A stretch of 64,000 nucleotides of DNA from Rhodanobacter sp. B04 (lineage in GTDB: Bacteria > Pseudomonadota > Gammaproteobacteria > Xanthomonadales > Rhodanobacteraceae): NCBI RefSeq assembly GCF_002001125.1, contig NZ_MUNV01000008.1:186001-250000 (forward strand). The letters are read 5' to 3'. The position numbers and the translations under genes were made by a program. This document shows, in pieces, positions 18,099 through 26,524 of this stretch (the first letter of the stretch is position 1; each line of letters opens with the position of its first letter). The notes beneath the pieces were generated by a model that was not told the DNA's origin, ran no database searches, and worked only from the letters and a program-made list of their open reading frames with translations.

Positions 18099-18929
18099 AT
18101 GCAGACCGACATGACGCTCCCTTCCTCCAACCCCGATGTTGCCTTGCTGGAGATCGACCAGGCCAGCGTCATGCAGGGCGATCGGCTGGTGCTCGACCGG
18201 CTGAGCCTGCGCATTGCCGCGCGTCAGCACACCGCCATCCTGGGCGCCAATGGCTCGGGCAAGTCGACGCTGGTGAAACTGGTCGCGCGCCAGCTTTATC
18301 CACTCGCATGCAGCGACGGCAGCGGCGCTGTGCGCATCTTCGGCCGCGACCGCTGGCCGGTGTCGGAGCTGCGCAGCCTGCTCGGCATCGTGTCGCCGGC
18401 CGTGCAACTGGACTACACCAGCGACACGCCGGTGGAAGTCTTCGATGCCGTGGTGTCGGGGTTCTTTGCCGCCCGCGGCGTGGCACGAAGTCACCACGTC
18501 ACGGACGCCATGCGCGAACGTGCACGCGAGGCGCTGGCCCACGTCGATGCAATGCATCTGGTGGGCCGCCCCATGGCCAGCCTGTCCACCGGCGAGGCGC
18601 GGCGCGTGCTGATCGCACGTGCATTGGTGCATCGTCCGCGCGCGCTGCTGTTGGACGAGCCCTGTGCCGGGCTGGACATGGCCAGCCGCCGGCACTTCCT
18701 GGAAAGCCTGCGCGAACTGGCATGCACCGGCACCACGCTGCTGCTGGTCACCCATCACGTCGAGGAAATCCTGCCGGAGATCGACCATGTGGTACTGCTG
18801 CGCGATGGCCAGATGCTGCAGCAGGGCAGCAAGGCCGAAACCCTTACCGATGCCGCGCTGTCCAGCACGTTCGGCATGCCGGTGCGGGTCAGCCGGCATG
18901 GCGATTACTACGCGGCGACGTTGGGCTGA
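18099..18929 (+). CDS. ABC transporter ATP-binding protein
   Basis: A 276-residue ATPase with Walker A GANGSGKSTLVKL, signature LSTGEARRVLIARAL, Walker B ALLLDEPCAGLD and the H-loop LLVTHHVEEI. It resembles the single-domain ModF/YlmA-like ATPases. No permease or binding-protein gene is adjacent, so it is an orphan ATPase whose partners are elsewhere, or which acts without a membrane partner. Start at 18099 chosen by family alignment; the ATG at 18111 is possible. Confidence 0.85.
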   Translation: MQTDMTLPSSNPDVALLEIDQASVMQGDRLVLDRLSLRIAARQHTAILGANGSGKSTLVKLVARQLYPLACSDGSGAVRIFGRDRWPVSELRSLLGIVSPAVQLDYTSDTPVEVFDAVVSGFFAARGVARSHHVTDAMRERAREALAHVDAMHLVGRPMASLSTGEARRVLIARALVHRPRALLLDEPCAGLDMASRRHFLESLRELACTGTTLLLVTHHVEEILPEIDHVVLLRDGQMLQQGSKAETLTDAALSSTFGMPVRVSRHGDYYAATLG

Positions 18930-19358
18930 GTGCCGGCGCAGGCGTTTGCCGCGGTGCGTTGGGCAGGCGATAAATGGCCCTCGTTCCTAGCTTGCCAATG
19001 GGGGTGAACCGGGGCTGCTCGATGCGTGCCGGCACGTCCGGGCCAACCAGACCTGCCTTGGCCCGAGGACATGCAAGACTGATTGCATCGGCACTGATTG
19101 CATCGGCATGATCGCGCTGCAGTATTCTGGCAAAGGTTTCGAGGGGAGCGGGAACCATGCATGGCAGGGTGATCGCAGCGACCAACATAGGTGTCGCCGC
19201 TGCAGCCTGTGGCAAAGCGCAGACTGCACTCTGGCTGCACAGGCCGACGCACGGACCCGGCGGTTGCTGCTTCGCACATGAACGGGGATGGATCAGGGTG
19301 CAGTTCCAGGAAAATCGACTCTGATCCCTGTTTTCACTGAACAGACAGGGAGTTGGAT
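18930..19358. other. Intergenic region with a possible short gene
   Basis: This 429-base stretch holds no long gene. A tandem repeat GACTGATTGCATCGGCA / TGATTGCATCGGCAT occurs around 19078-19110, and 19157-19324 carries a short open frame with a good ribosome site (listed separately). Otherwise I see nothing identifiable. Confidence 0.4.
19157..19324 (+). CDS. Possible small protein, 55 aa
   Basis: The frame starts at an ATG preceded by GAGGGGAGCGGGAACC, a good Shine-Dalgarno, and its N-terminus MHGRVIAATNIGVAAAACGK looks like a short export signal with an AAC lipobox-like end. The rest is short, Cys/His/Trp-containing and unlike anything I know. It ends 34 bases before the next gene. The strong ribosome site is the only real support. 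Confidence 0.25.
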   Translation: MHGRVIAATNIGVAAAACGKAQTALWLHRPTHGPGGCCFAHERGWIRVQFQENRL

Positions 19359-20297
19359 ATGCCGACACAGCAGGTCATCGACACATTGCTGGCCGCCTAC
19401 GGGTGGAACGGCAAGCCCGCCGACCATATCGTCAACATGCCGGGCCACGGGCTGGCCGGCATCGCCAACAAGACGACCCTCTGGCACAACCTCAACGCCA
19501 ACCTGTGGCGCTATGCGCGGGCCAACAACTGGGTCTGGATCGACACGGCAGGCAACAACGGTTCGACCAGCCACAGCGGCCCGATTGCGCCAGGCAAACC
19601 TCCCGCCATTCCCGGCGCAGGCACCGGCGGCATCCCCTTGCTGGACGGCACCAACCACGCCAAGTCGTGCAACTGCGGCATCTTCAACACGGTGGCGCGG
19701 CAGCTCGCCTGGCACATCCTCGGCTTCAAGGACACCGAGGTGGTCAATGCGTCCACCGACAAGACCTTCGTGACGTTGCCGGGATCGTCCACCTTCGACG
19801 TGGCCTGGACGGGCAACGTGCGGACCGTGACGCATGACTTCGGCACGATCCAGGCGCTGAAGTTCACCAACCACTCCTTCAGCAAGGGCCCCGACGGCAA
19901 TTTCACCGATGCCACCTGCAACGTCCCCAGTTTCGGGAACAAGACCGACATCATGTGGTTCGACCTGAAACGTGCGAAGAGCACGATCCTTGTCGACAGG
20001 GCCGATCACGCGGGCTGGCTGGTCGTCGATACCGTCTACAACAGCCCGGATCGCCTGCCGGCCGGCGGACCGCCGTACTACCTGATCGCCGCCTCTCAGC
20101 TGAAGGCGAAAAGAGGGTTGTTCCCGCTGGGCGGCCCAGGCCTGACGCAAACCATGATCAACGCGGTGAGCGACCAGTGCGCCACCTGCGTGGCATGGCC
20201 CAACTGGTGGCTGTTGACCCCCGGCGACCTGCCGGTCGAGTTCAAGAACTGGGCGCGGTATTTCCTGCCGATACCGGGTTACAGCTCGGGAGTCTGA
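19359..20297 (+). CDS. Hypothetical protein, 312 aa
   Basis: I do not recognise this family. The ATG at 19359 follows GGGAG at ideal distance. The protein has no signal peptide, is rich in Asn, Trp and aromatic residues, and contains four Cys arranged as KSCNCGIF (about residue 107) and DQCATCVAWP (about residue 275), which could bind a metal or form disulfides. Codon use is like the genome. It lies 19 bases upstream of a truncated ndh fragment. Confidence 0.6.
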   Translation: MPTQQVIDTLLAAYGWNGKPADHIVNMPGHGLAGIANKTTLWHNLNANLWRYARANNWVWIDTAGNNGSTSHSGPIAPGKPPAIPGAGTGGIPLLDGTNHAKSCNCGIFNTVARQLAWHILGFKDTEVVNASTDKTFVTLPGSSTFDVAWTGNVRTVTHDFGTIQALKFTNHSFSKGPDGNFTDATCNVPSFGNKTDIMWFDLKRAKSTILVDRADHAGWLVVDTVYNSPDRLPAGGPPYYLIAASQLKAKRGLFPLGGPGLTQTMINAVSDQCATCVAWPNWWLLTPGDLPVEFKNWARYFLPIPGYSSGV

Positions 20298-20316
20298 CGA
20301 ATCCGGTGCGGGTGGG

Positions 20317-20589
20317 ATGAGCACGGCGCAAGCGAGGCCGCATGTGGTGATGCTCGGTGGCGGCTTCGGTGGCCTGTGGGCGACGCGGGCGCTGCGTTCG
20401 GCACCGGTGCGCATCACCCTGGTGGATCGCACCAACCATCATCTGTTCCAGCCGTTGCTGTATCAGGTGGCCACCGCCGGATTGTCGGGGCCGGATATCG
20501 CGGCGCCGCTGCGTCATATCCTGCGCGAACAGCGCAATGTCACTGTCCTCATGGACGAGGCCCGCTCGCTGGTAAGGGGACGGTGGTAA
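20317..20589 (+). pseudogene. ndh: Truncated type II NADH dehydrogenase (N-terminal fragment)
   Basis: The first 86 codons encode the N-terminus of a type II NADH:quinone oxidoreductase: the FAD motif VVMLGGGFGGLWATRALRS and the family stretch DRTNHHLFQPLLYQVATAGL. Such enzymes have about 430 residues, but this frame runs into short repeats and stops after VRGRW. About 80 percent of the gene, including the NADH domain and membrane anchor, is missing, so it cannot work. The break coincides exactly with the GGTAAGGGGAC repeats. Confidence 0.88.
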
Positions 20590-20632
20590 GGGGACACGGT
20601 GGTACGGTGGTAAGGGGACGGAGGAAATTAAG
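20571..20632. repeat. Three GGTAAGGGGAC repeats at the ndh breakpoint
   Basis: GGTAAGGGGAC occurs at 20571, 20585 and 20609, followed by GGAGGAAATTAA. This kind of AAGGGGACGGAGG...ATTAA sequence is familiar to me as an end of REP-associated (Y1) transposase elements in Proteobacteria. No transposase is present. I read this as leftover ends of one or more insertions that deleted the rest of ndh. Confidence 0.55.
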
Positions 20633-20636
20633 AAGC

Positions 20637-20936
20637 CTACGCTGCCCGTGGCTCCACCCGGCGCATGATCTCCTTACGAGTGGGCAGCGTCTTGAGGTCG
20701 TACATGGCCTGCAGGTTCAGCCATGACACGGCGTCGCCGCCGAAGTAGCGGGCCAGGCGTTCGGCAGTGTCGGCGCTGATGCCGCGCCGCTCGTTGACGA
20801 TTTCGTGGATGCGTGTGGCCGGTACGCTGAGCGCGACGGCCAGTGCGTTGGCACTTATGTCCAGCGGCGCTAGATAGTCCTCGCGCAGAATTTCGCCGGG
20901 GTGGACGGGACGCATCCGATTGACAGGTGGATTCAT
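20637..20936 (-). CDS. higA: HigA-type antitoxin
   Basis: A 99-residue HTH antitoxin. It has the VapI/HigA signature RPVHPGEILREDYLAPLDIS, the HTH ALAVALSVPATRIHEIVNERR and the downstream ERLARYFGGDAVSWLNLQA. It neutralises HigB and represses the operon. It lies 8 bases after the toxin gene, giving the reversed toxin-first order typical of higBA. The ATG at 20936 gives the family's length. Confidence 0.93.
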   Translation of the reverse strand: MNPPVNRMRPVHPGEILREDYLAPLDISANALAVALSVPATRIHEIVNERRGISADTAERLARYFGGDAVSWLNLQAMYDLKTLPTRKEIMRRVEPRAA

Positions 20937-20944
20937 GGCGGTTC

Positions 20945-21223
20945 TCAGTGGTAGTCCACAATTTCGACGTATTCCGGGCCGGCTGCTGTCCAGACGAAAC
21001 ACACGCGCCACTGCCGATTGACGCGGATGCTGTATTGGCCGGCGCGATCGTGTTTCAGCACTTCCAACTGGTTGCCCGGCGGCGAGCGTAGGAACTCCAG
21101 CGTATGCGCGGCGTCGAGTTGGGACAGTTTGCGGATGGCCGCGTCCTTGATGGCGCGGAATCGCCGCGGATCGCCGCCCTCGAACAACGCCTGCGTATCC
21201 TTGCAGTGGAAGCTCCGTATCAT
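20945..21223 (-). CDS. higB: HigB/RelE-superfamily toxin
   Basis: A 92-residue ribosome-dependent mRNA endonuclease of the HigB type, matching the family in length. Family landmarks: MIRSFHCKDTQALFEGG, FRAIKDAAIRKLSQLDAA, LEFLRSPPGNQLEVLKHDR and the C-terminal YSIRVNRQWRVCFVW...VEIVDYH carrying the usual basic and His residues. First gene of the toxin-antitoxin operon; the promoter with its palindromic operator lies just upstream. Confidence 0.93.
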   Translation of the reverse strand: MIRSFHCKDTQALFEGGDPRRFRAIKDAAIRKLSQLDAAHTLEFLRSPPGNQLEVLKHDRAGQYSIRVNRQWRVCFVWTAAGPEYVEIVDYH

Positions 21224-21232
21224 GGGGCGAGA

Positions 21233-21253
21233 GTATTACGTTCAGCGTAATAC
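21233..21253. promoter_or_regulatory. Palindromic operator of the higBA operon
   Basis: A perfect inverted repeat GTATTACG-TTCAG-CGTAATAC ends 10 bases upstream of the higB start codon. Its position and symmetry fit autorepression by a HigA dimer. AT-rich against a GC-rich background. Confidence 0.75.
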
Positions 21254-21400
21254 GTCAAAGAGGTTGCAGCAGGCCGTAACGAGCAACGGCGCCGCATTGC
21301 TGCGCCGCCGTTGTTGTTTCGCCTTGAGGTTGGCTTTGCTGTTGGTGAAGCGATTCCGGCCCTCGCCCCCCTTTTGTGGGGTTCGCCGGGATGACGAGAT

Positions 21401-22606
21401 TTAGAGCGCCTCGAAAATCCCCGCCGCACCCATGCCCGTGCCGATGCACATCGTCACCATGCCGTACTTCTGCTTCCTGCGACGCATGCCGTGCACCAGC
21501 GTGGCGATGCGCACCGCGCCGGTGGCGCCGAGCGGATGGCCCAGCGCGATGGCGCCGCCGAGCGGGTTGACCTTGCTCGGGTCGAGCTTGAGGTCGCCCA
21601 TCACGGCGAGGGCCTGGGCGGCGAACGCTTCGTTGAGTTCGATCCAGTCCAGCTGATCCTGGGTGATGCCGGTCTGCTTGAGGGCTTTGGGGATCGCTTC
21701 CTTCGGGCCGATGCCCATGATCTCCGGGCGCACGCCGGCGACGGAGAAGCCGACGAAGCGGGCCAGCGGCTGCAGGTTGTATTCCTTGATCGCCTTTTCG
21801 CTGGCGAGCAGCACGGCGCCGGCGCCGTCGGACATCTGCGAGGAGTTGCCGGCGGTGACGCTGCCGCCGAACTGCTGGTTGCGGAATACGGTCTTGAGCT
21901 TGCTGAGCACTTCGAGCGTGGTGCCGGCGCGCGGGCCTTCGTCGGCGCTGATGCTGCGGCTGTCGGTGACGATGCCGCGCGTGGCGAGGTTGGGGTAATG
22001 ATCGTCCAGCGCGAACGGGCTGATCTCGTCGTTGAACTCGCCGGCCGCCTGGGCGGCCAGCGCGCGGCGATGGCTTTCCACCGCGAACGCGTCCTGCTGT
22101 TCGCGGCTGACCTTCCACTGCTTGGCCACGTTCTCGGCGGTGATGCCCATGCCGTAGGCGATGCCGATGTGTTCGTTGCTGAAGATCGCAGGGTTCATCG
22201 CGATCTTGTGGCCCATCATTGGCACCATGCTCATGCTCTCGGTGCCGCCGGCGAGCATCAGGTCGTCCTCGCCGAGGCGGATGCGGTCGGCCGCCATCGC
22301 CACGGCCTGCAGGCCGGACGAGCAGAAGCGGTTGATGGTGACGCCGGGCACGGTGTCGGGCAGGCCGGCCAGCAGCACGCCGATGCGCGCCACGTTCATG
22401 CCTTGCTCGGCCTCGGGCATGGCGCAGCCGATGATGGCGTCGCCGATGCGGTGCGGGTCGATGCCGGGGTATTGCGCCATCACGCTGCGGATCACGTGGG
22501 CGAGCATGTCGTCCGGACGGGTGTTGCGGAACACGCCGCGCGGCGCCTTGCCGACCGGGGTGCGGGTGGCGGCGACGATGTAGGCGTCTTGCACTTGCTT
22601 GGTCAT
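21401..22606 (-). CDS. fadA: Acetyl-CoA C-acyltransferase (3-ketoacyl-CoA thiolase)
   Basis: A 401-residue thiolase performing the last step of fatty-acid beta-oxidation. The nucleophile Cys lies in TINRFCSSGLQAVAMAAD; the C-terminal GHPLGATGAVRIATL (His) and TMCIGTGMGAAG (Cys) complete the active site. Length is normal. It follows the FadN/FadB-like gene on the same strand with a 151-base gap filled by an interspersed repeat, and is presumably under the PsrA-type regulator upstream. Confidence 0.93.
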   Translation of the reverse strand: MTKQVQDAYIVAATRTPVGKAPRGVFRNTRPDDMLAHVIRSVMAQYPGIDPHRIGDAIIGCAMPEAEQGMNVARIGVLLAGLPDTVPGVTINRFCSSGLQAVAMAADRIRLGEDDLMLAGGTESMSMVPMMGHKIAMNPAIFSNEHIGIAYGMGITAENVAKQWKVSREQQDAFAVESHRRALAAQAAGEFNDEISPFALDDHYPNLATRGIVTDSRSISADEGPRAGTTLEVLSKLKTVFRNQQFGGSVTAGNSSQMSDGAGAVLLASEKAIKEYNLQPLARFVGFSVAGVRPEIMGIGPKEAIPKALKQTGITQDQLDWIELNEAFAAQALAVMGDLKLDPSKVNPLGGAIALGHPLGATGAVRIATLVHGMRRRKQKYGMVTMCIGTGMGAAGIFEAL

Positions 22607-22659
22607 GATGTTTGCTCCGTTGCGTCGCGCGGTTCGCGGCGACGCATGTGTTGTTTGAT

Positions 22660-22740
22660 CGTCGTTCCGGCGAAAGCCGGAACCCAGTGCCTTGAGGATG
22701 GTTCGGAGTCGCTGGATCCCAGCTTTCGCTGGGATGACGG
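22660..22740. repeat. Interspersed palindromic repeat, copy A
   Basis: An 81-base element with two hairpins: TTCCGGCGAAAGCCGGAA at the left and TCCCAGCTTTCGCTGGGA at the right, ends GTCGTTCC and GGGATGACGG. It lies between the two fad genes. A second copy is at 37171-37255 with the same internal ACCCAGTGCC and GTCGCTGGAT sequences. It resembles REP/MITE-like repeats common in Xanthomonadales genomes. Confidence 0.75.
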
Positions 22741-22757
22741 CTTTTGAGGGCGAGCCT

Positions 22758-25145
22758 TCAATTGCGCAGCGGTTTGCCGGTGGTCATGGTGTGGGCGATG
22801 CGGGCCTGGGTTTTCTCGGTCTGCGCCAGCTCCACGAAGTGCTTGCGCTCCAGCGCCAGCAGCCATTCCTCGTCGACCGTCGAGCCACGCTCGATCACAC
22901 CGCCGCACAAGGTGTCGGCGATGCGCGTGGCGATGTCCACGTCGTGCTCGGAGGCGAAGTAGCCGGCCTGCAGGTTGGCCAGCGAGGCCTTGAACGTGGC
23001 GGTGCCGACGTCGCCGGCGACCGGAATCGCACGCGCCGGCAGCGGCGGACGGTAGCCGCTCTCGGCCAGGGCGTTCGCCACCTGCTTGGCCACGTAGAGC
23101 AGCTCGTAGGCGTTGAACACCACCACGTCGCTGTCGCGCAGCAGGCCCAGGTTCTTCGCTTCGAAGGCGCTGGCGGAGACCTTGGCCATCGCCACGGTCT
23201 CGAACACCTTCTTCAGTTCCTCGAACGGGTCGCCCGGGTTCGCTTTGGCGGCGCGCACTGCCAGTTCATGCAGGCCGCCACCGGCCGGCAGCAGGCCGAC
23301 GCCGGCCTCGACCAGGCCGATGTAGCTTTCCAGCGCCGCCACGGTGCGTGCCGAATGCATCTGGAACTCGCAGCCGCCGCCGAACGCCATGCCGCGCACG
23401 GCGGACACCACCGGCACCAGCGAGTACTTGATCGCCATGCTGGTGCGCTGGAAGTTCTCCACCATCTTCTCGAAGTCGGCGATCCTGCCTTCCTTGAGCA
23501 GGCCGAGTGCGCCCTTGAGATCCGCACCGGCGGAGAACGGCTCGCCGGTCTGCCAGATCACCACGGCCTTGAGCTTTTCCTCGGCCAGCTTGATCGCGTG
23601 CTGCACGCCGTCGAGCACGAAGTCGTTGACCGTGTTCATCTTGGTCTTGAACGAGAGGATGCCGATGCCGTCGTCGCCCAGCGTCCACAGGCGCACGCCC
23701 TCGTTCTCCCACAGCGTGGTGCCCTGGTCGAACTTCTCGCCGATCAGCGGATCGGGGAACAGCTGGCGCTTGTACACCGGATGCTGCGAACGCGGCTTGT
23801 CGGCATGCGCGCTGGCCGAGTACGAGCCATCCTTGCCATGCACGCCGTTACGGCCATCGGTGACCCACGCCGGCAGGGGCGCCTTGCTCATCGCCTTGCC
23901 GGCAGCGATGTCTTCGTTGATCCAGCCGGCGATCTGCTGCCAGCCGGCGGCCTGCCAGGTCTCGAACGGGCCGAGCTTCCAGCCGTAGCCCCAGCGGATC
24001 GCGAAATCCACGTCGCGCGCGGTGTCGGCGATGTCGGCCAGGTGGTAGGCGGTGTAGTGGAACAGGTCACGGAAGCTCGCCCACAGGAACTGCGCCTGCG
24101 GGTCGCCGGAGGCGCGCAGCTTGCCGAACTTCTCGGCCGGATCCTTGATCGCCAGGATCGCGGCGACTTCGTCGGACGGCTTCTGCTCGGAGGCGCGGTA
24201 ATCCTTGGCCGCCGGGTCGAGCACCACGATGTCCTTGCCCGCTTTCTTGTAGAAGCCGGCGCCGGTCTTCTGGCCCAGCGCACCCTGGTCGATCAGGCCC
24301 TGCAGCCACGCCGGCGCCTTGAAGTACTGGTGCCACGGGTCGTCCGGCAAGGTGTCGGCCATGGTCTTGATCACGTGCGCCATGGTGTCCAGGCCGACCA
24401 CGTCGGCGGTGCGGTAGGTGGCGCTCTTCGGACGGCCCAGCGCCGGGCCGGTCAAGGCGTCGACGGTGTCGAAGCCGAGCTTGAACTGGTCGGTGTGGTA
24501 CATCGCCGACAGCATCGAGAACACGCCGATGCGGTTGCCGATGAAGTTCGGGGTGTCCTTGGCGATCACCACGCCCTTGCCGACGGTGGTGACCAGGAAG
24601 GCTTCGAGGCCTTCGATCACGGCCGGGTCGGTGAGCTTGGTCGGGATCAGCTCGACCAGGTGCATGTAGCGCGGCGGGTTGAAGAAATGCACGCCGGTGA
24701 AGCGGTGGCGCATTTCTTCCGGCAGCGCCTCGGCGAGGCCGTTGATCGACAGGCCCGAGGTGTTGGAGGCAAGGATCGCGGTCGCCGACAGGTGCGGCGC
24801 GATCTTCTTGTACAAATCCAGCTTCCAGTCCATCCGCTCGGCGATCGCCTCGATCACCAGGTCGACATCCTTCAGATGCGCCATGTCCTCGTCGTAGTTC
24901 GCCGGGATGATCGCGGCGGCGAGGTTCTTGTCGGCCAGCGGGGCAGGCGAGAGCTTGGCGAGGTTGGCGATGGCCTGGAGCGCGATGCCGCTCTTCGGGC
25001 CGTCCTTCGCGGGCAGGTCGAACAGCACGGTTTCGACGCCGGCGTTGGTCAGGTGCGCGGCGATCTGCGCGCCCATGACGCCGGCGCCCAGCACGGCAGC
25101 CTTGCGGATGCGTAGCGCTGATTGAGTTGAGGATGCAGCGGTCAT
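22758..25145 (-). CDS. 3-hydroxyacyl-CoA dehydrogenase / enoyl-CoA hydratase (FadN/FadB-like)
   Basis: A 795-residue bifunctional beta-oxidation enzyme. The N-terminal dehydrogenase has the NAD motif AAVLGAGVMGAQIAAHLTNA (about 16-35), then RFTGVHFFNPPRYMHLVELI and GFDTVDALTG. The C-terminal crotonase domain (about 490-740) has PFSAGADLKGALGLLKEG and RGMAFGGGCEFQMHSART. This dehydrogenase-first order is that of FadN, opposite to FadB of E. coli. Start at 25145 has a CGGAG ribosome site. Partner thiolase is downstream. Confidence 0.92.
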   Translation of the reverse strand: MTAASSTQSALRIRKAAVLGAGVMGAQIAAHLTNAGVETVLFDLPAKDGPKSGIALQAIANLAKLSPAPLADKNLAAAIIPANYDEDMAHLKDVDLVIEAIAERMDWKLDLYKKIAPHLSATAILASNTSGLSINGLAEALPEEMRHRFTGVHFFNPPRYMHLVELIPTKLTDPAVIEGLEAFLVTTVGKGVVIAKDTPNFIGNRIGVFSMLSAMYHTDQFKLGFDTVDALTGPALGRPKSATYRTADVVGLDTMAHVIKTMADTLPDDPWHQYFKAPAWLQGLIDQGALGQKTGAGFYKKAGKDIVVLDPAAKDYRASEQKPSDEVAAILAIKDPAEKFGKLRASGDPQAQFLWASFRDLFHYTAYHLADIADTARDVDFAIRWGYGWKLGPFETWQAAGWQQIAGWINEDIAAGKAMSKAPLPAWVTDGRNGVHGKDGSYSASAHADKPRSQHPVYKRQLFPDPLIGEKFDQGTTLWENEGVRLWTLGDDGIGILSFKTKMNTVNDFVLDGVQHAIKLAEEKLKAVVIWQTGEPFSAGADLKGALGLLKEGRIADFEKMVENFQRTSMAIKYSLVPVVSAVRGMAFGGGCEFQMHSARTVAALESYIGLVEAGVGLLPAGGGLHELAVRAAKANPGDPFEELKKVFETVAMAKVSASAFEAKNLGLLRDSDVVVFNAYELLYVAKQVANALAESGYRPPLPARAIPVAGDVGTATFKASLANLQAGYFASEHDVDIATRIADTLCGGVIERGSTVDEEWLLALERKHFVELAQTEKTQARIAHTMTTGKPLRN

Positions 25146-25221
25146 TGGCTTCTCCGAGGTACGAACACGAAACTTTGGATGGAATGGAACAGCACGGCCG
25201 TTGCCGGCCGGTGACACGAAA

Positions 25222-25848
25222 CTAGGGGTGGCTCAGGCCGGCGACACTGAAGCGGATCAGGTGCTGGGCGGTCTGCTCGCGATGGGCGAGCTCGCTGACG
25301 TCGTGCTTGCGCTGGATCATGCCGAAGCCGGACATGGCATGGGTCAGCGCGCCGGTGACCAGGTCGATGCGCCAGTACAGCTCCTGCCGGCTCAGCTGCG
25401 GCAGCAGGCGGGCGAATTCGGCGGTGAACTGGCGCATCACGTGGCCGTAGTTTTCGGACAGGAACTGGCGCAGAGTGTCGTCGTGTTCGGCAAAGGCGCG
25501 TGCCAGCACGCGCATGAACAGCGAGCCGCTGTCCTCGTGCGACAGGTCCAGCGCCGGGCGGATATAGGCGGCCAGCACGTCTTCCAGGGTGGTCTCGGGG
25601 GCGCCGGCGATCTTCGCCAGGGCTTCCAGGCGGCGGGCGTTCAGCGCATCCAGGCGGCGGCGGAACACTTCCTCGACCAGTTTCTCCTTGGAGCCGAAGT
25701 GATAGTTGACGGCGGCCAGGTTGACCCCGGCGGCGGCGGTCAGCTGGCGCAGCGACGCGCCATCGAAGCCGCGTTGGGCGAACAGGAGCTCGGCGGCGCC
25801 GAGTATCCGATCCTTGGTCGAGCCGGAACTGTTCACGAGCAGGGTCAT
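25222..25848 (-). CDS. psrA: TetR-family regulator, PsrA-like
   Basis: A 208-residue repressor. The N-terminal HTH (KDRILGAAELLFAQRGFDGASLRQLTAAAGVNLAAVNYHFGSKEKL) closely follows PsrA of Pseudomonas, which senses long-chain acyl groups and controls beta-oxidation. Two CAAACGATCGTTTG palindromes directly upstream match the PsrA site pattern (G/C)AAAC-N2-4-GTTT(G/C). It heads the group psrA-fadN-fadA (76-base gap) and is divergent from ndk, so it most likely represses itself and the fad genes until fatty acids are present. Confidence 0.85.
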   Translation of the reverse strand: MTLLVNSSGSTKDRILGAAELLFAQRGFDGASLRQLTAAAGVNLAAVNYHFGSKEKLVEEVFRRRLDALNARRLEALAKIAGAPETTLEDVLAAYIRPALDLSHEDSGSLFMRVLARAFAEHDDTLRQFLSENYGHVMRQFTAEFARLLPQLSRQELYWRIDLVTGALTHAMSGFGMIQRKHDVSELAHREQTAQHLIRFSVAGLSHP

Positions 25849-25868
25849 GCGTCGGTCATCGGGCTGGT

Positions 25869-25884
25869 TCAAACGATCGTTTGA
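25869..25884. promoter_or_regulatory. PsrA-type operator 1
   Basis: The 16-base perfect palindrome TCAAACGATCGTTTGA lies 21 bases upstream of the psrA start codon, fitting the known PsrA consensus with N4 spacing. Probable autoregulatory site. Confidence 0.8.
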
Positions 25885-25910
25885 GCATACGCGGAGAGCT
25901 CGACGGTCGT

Positions 25911-25924
25911 CAAACGATCGTTTG
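25911..25924. promoter_or_regulatory. PsrA-type operator 2
   Basis: CAAACGATCGTTTG, identical in its 14 core bases to operator 1 and centred 41 bases from it (about four helical turns), so two dimers could bind the same DNA face. It lies between psrA and ndk and may also affect ndk. Confidence 0.8.
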
Positions 25925-26071
25925 TTGCAAACGGCAGTGTCTTTGCGTATGAGGTAGAATCTGTCAAACTTTCGTGAGCTAAATCCGCAATCTTTGTCAG
26001 GTTTAGTCCTTCTGCCGGTCACGCCGGCCACGACCTTTTCCTATCCATCCGTTTTTCCGGAGCAGACCCGT

Positions 26072-26497
26072 ATGGCGCTGGAGCGCACCCTTTCCATCAT
26101 CAAGCCCGACGCCGTTGCCAAGAACGTCATCGGTGAAATCTACGCCCGTTTCGAGAAGGCTGGCCTGAAGGTCATCGCTGCCAAGATGAAGCAGCTGTCG
26201 CGCCAGGAAGCCGAAGGCTTCTACGCGGTGCATCGCGAGCGCCCGTTCTTCAACGCGCTGGTCGAGTTCATGATCTCCGGTCCGGTGATGATCACCGTGC
26301 TTGAAGGCGAGAATGCCGTGCTGGCTCATCGCGACCTGATGGGTACCACCAACCCGAAGGAAGCCGCGCCGGGCACGATCCGCGCCGACTTCGCCGATTC
26401 CATCGATGCCAATGCGGTGCATGGCTCCGATGCGATCGAGACCGCCAAGGTGGAGATTGCGTATTTCTTCGCCGCGACGGACGTGCTGTCGCGCTGA
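26072..26497 (+). CDS. ndk: Nucleoside diphosphate kinase
   Basis: A 141-residue enzyme transferring the gamma-phosphate from ATP to NDPs. It begins [21 protein letters not shown], has the catalytic His in [16 protein letters not shown] and [17 protein letters not shown] nearby. The ATG at 26072 follows a GGAG ribosome site. It opens the conserved ndk-rlmN-pilF-rodZ block. Confidence 0.97.
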   Translation: MALERTLSIIKPDAVAKNVIGEIYARFEKAGLKVIAAKMKQLSRQEAEGFYAVHRERPFFNALVEFMISGPVMITVLEGENAVLAHRDLMGTTNPKEAAPGTIRADFADSIDANAVHGSDAIETAKVEIAYFFAATDVLSR

Positions 26498-26524
26498 GCG
26501 ATTCAATTGTTTGAGGCAAAAGTT

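Noticed and set aside
18889..19368. Minus-strand 159-codon frame between ABC ATPase and hypothetical gene
   Set aside because: It overlaps the end of the ATPase gene antisense, has no ribosome site and no protein-like pattern.
22692..25115. 807-codon plus-strand frame opposite the FadN-like gene
   Set aside because: Mirror frame of a conserved beta-oxidation enzyme; composition (H, R, G, V) is that of a shadow.
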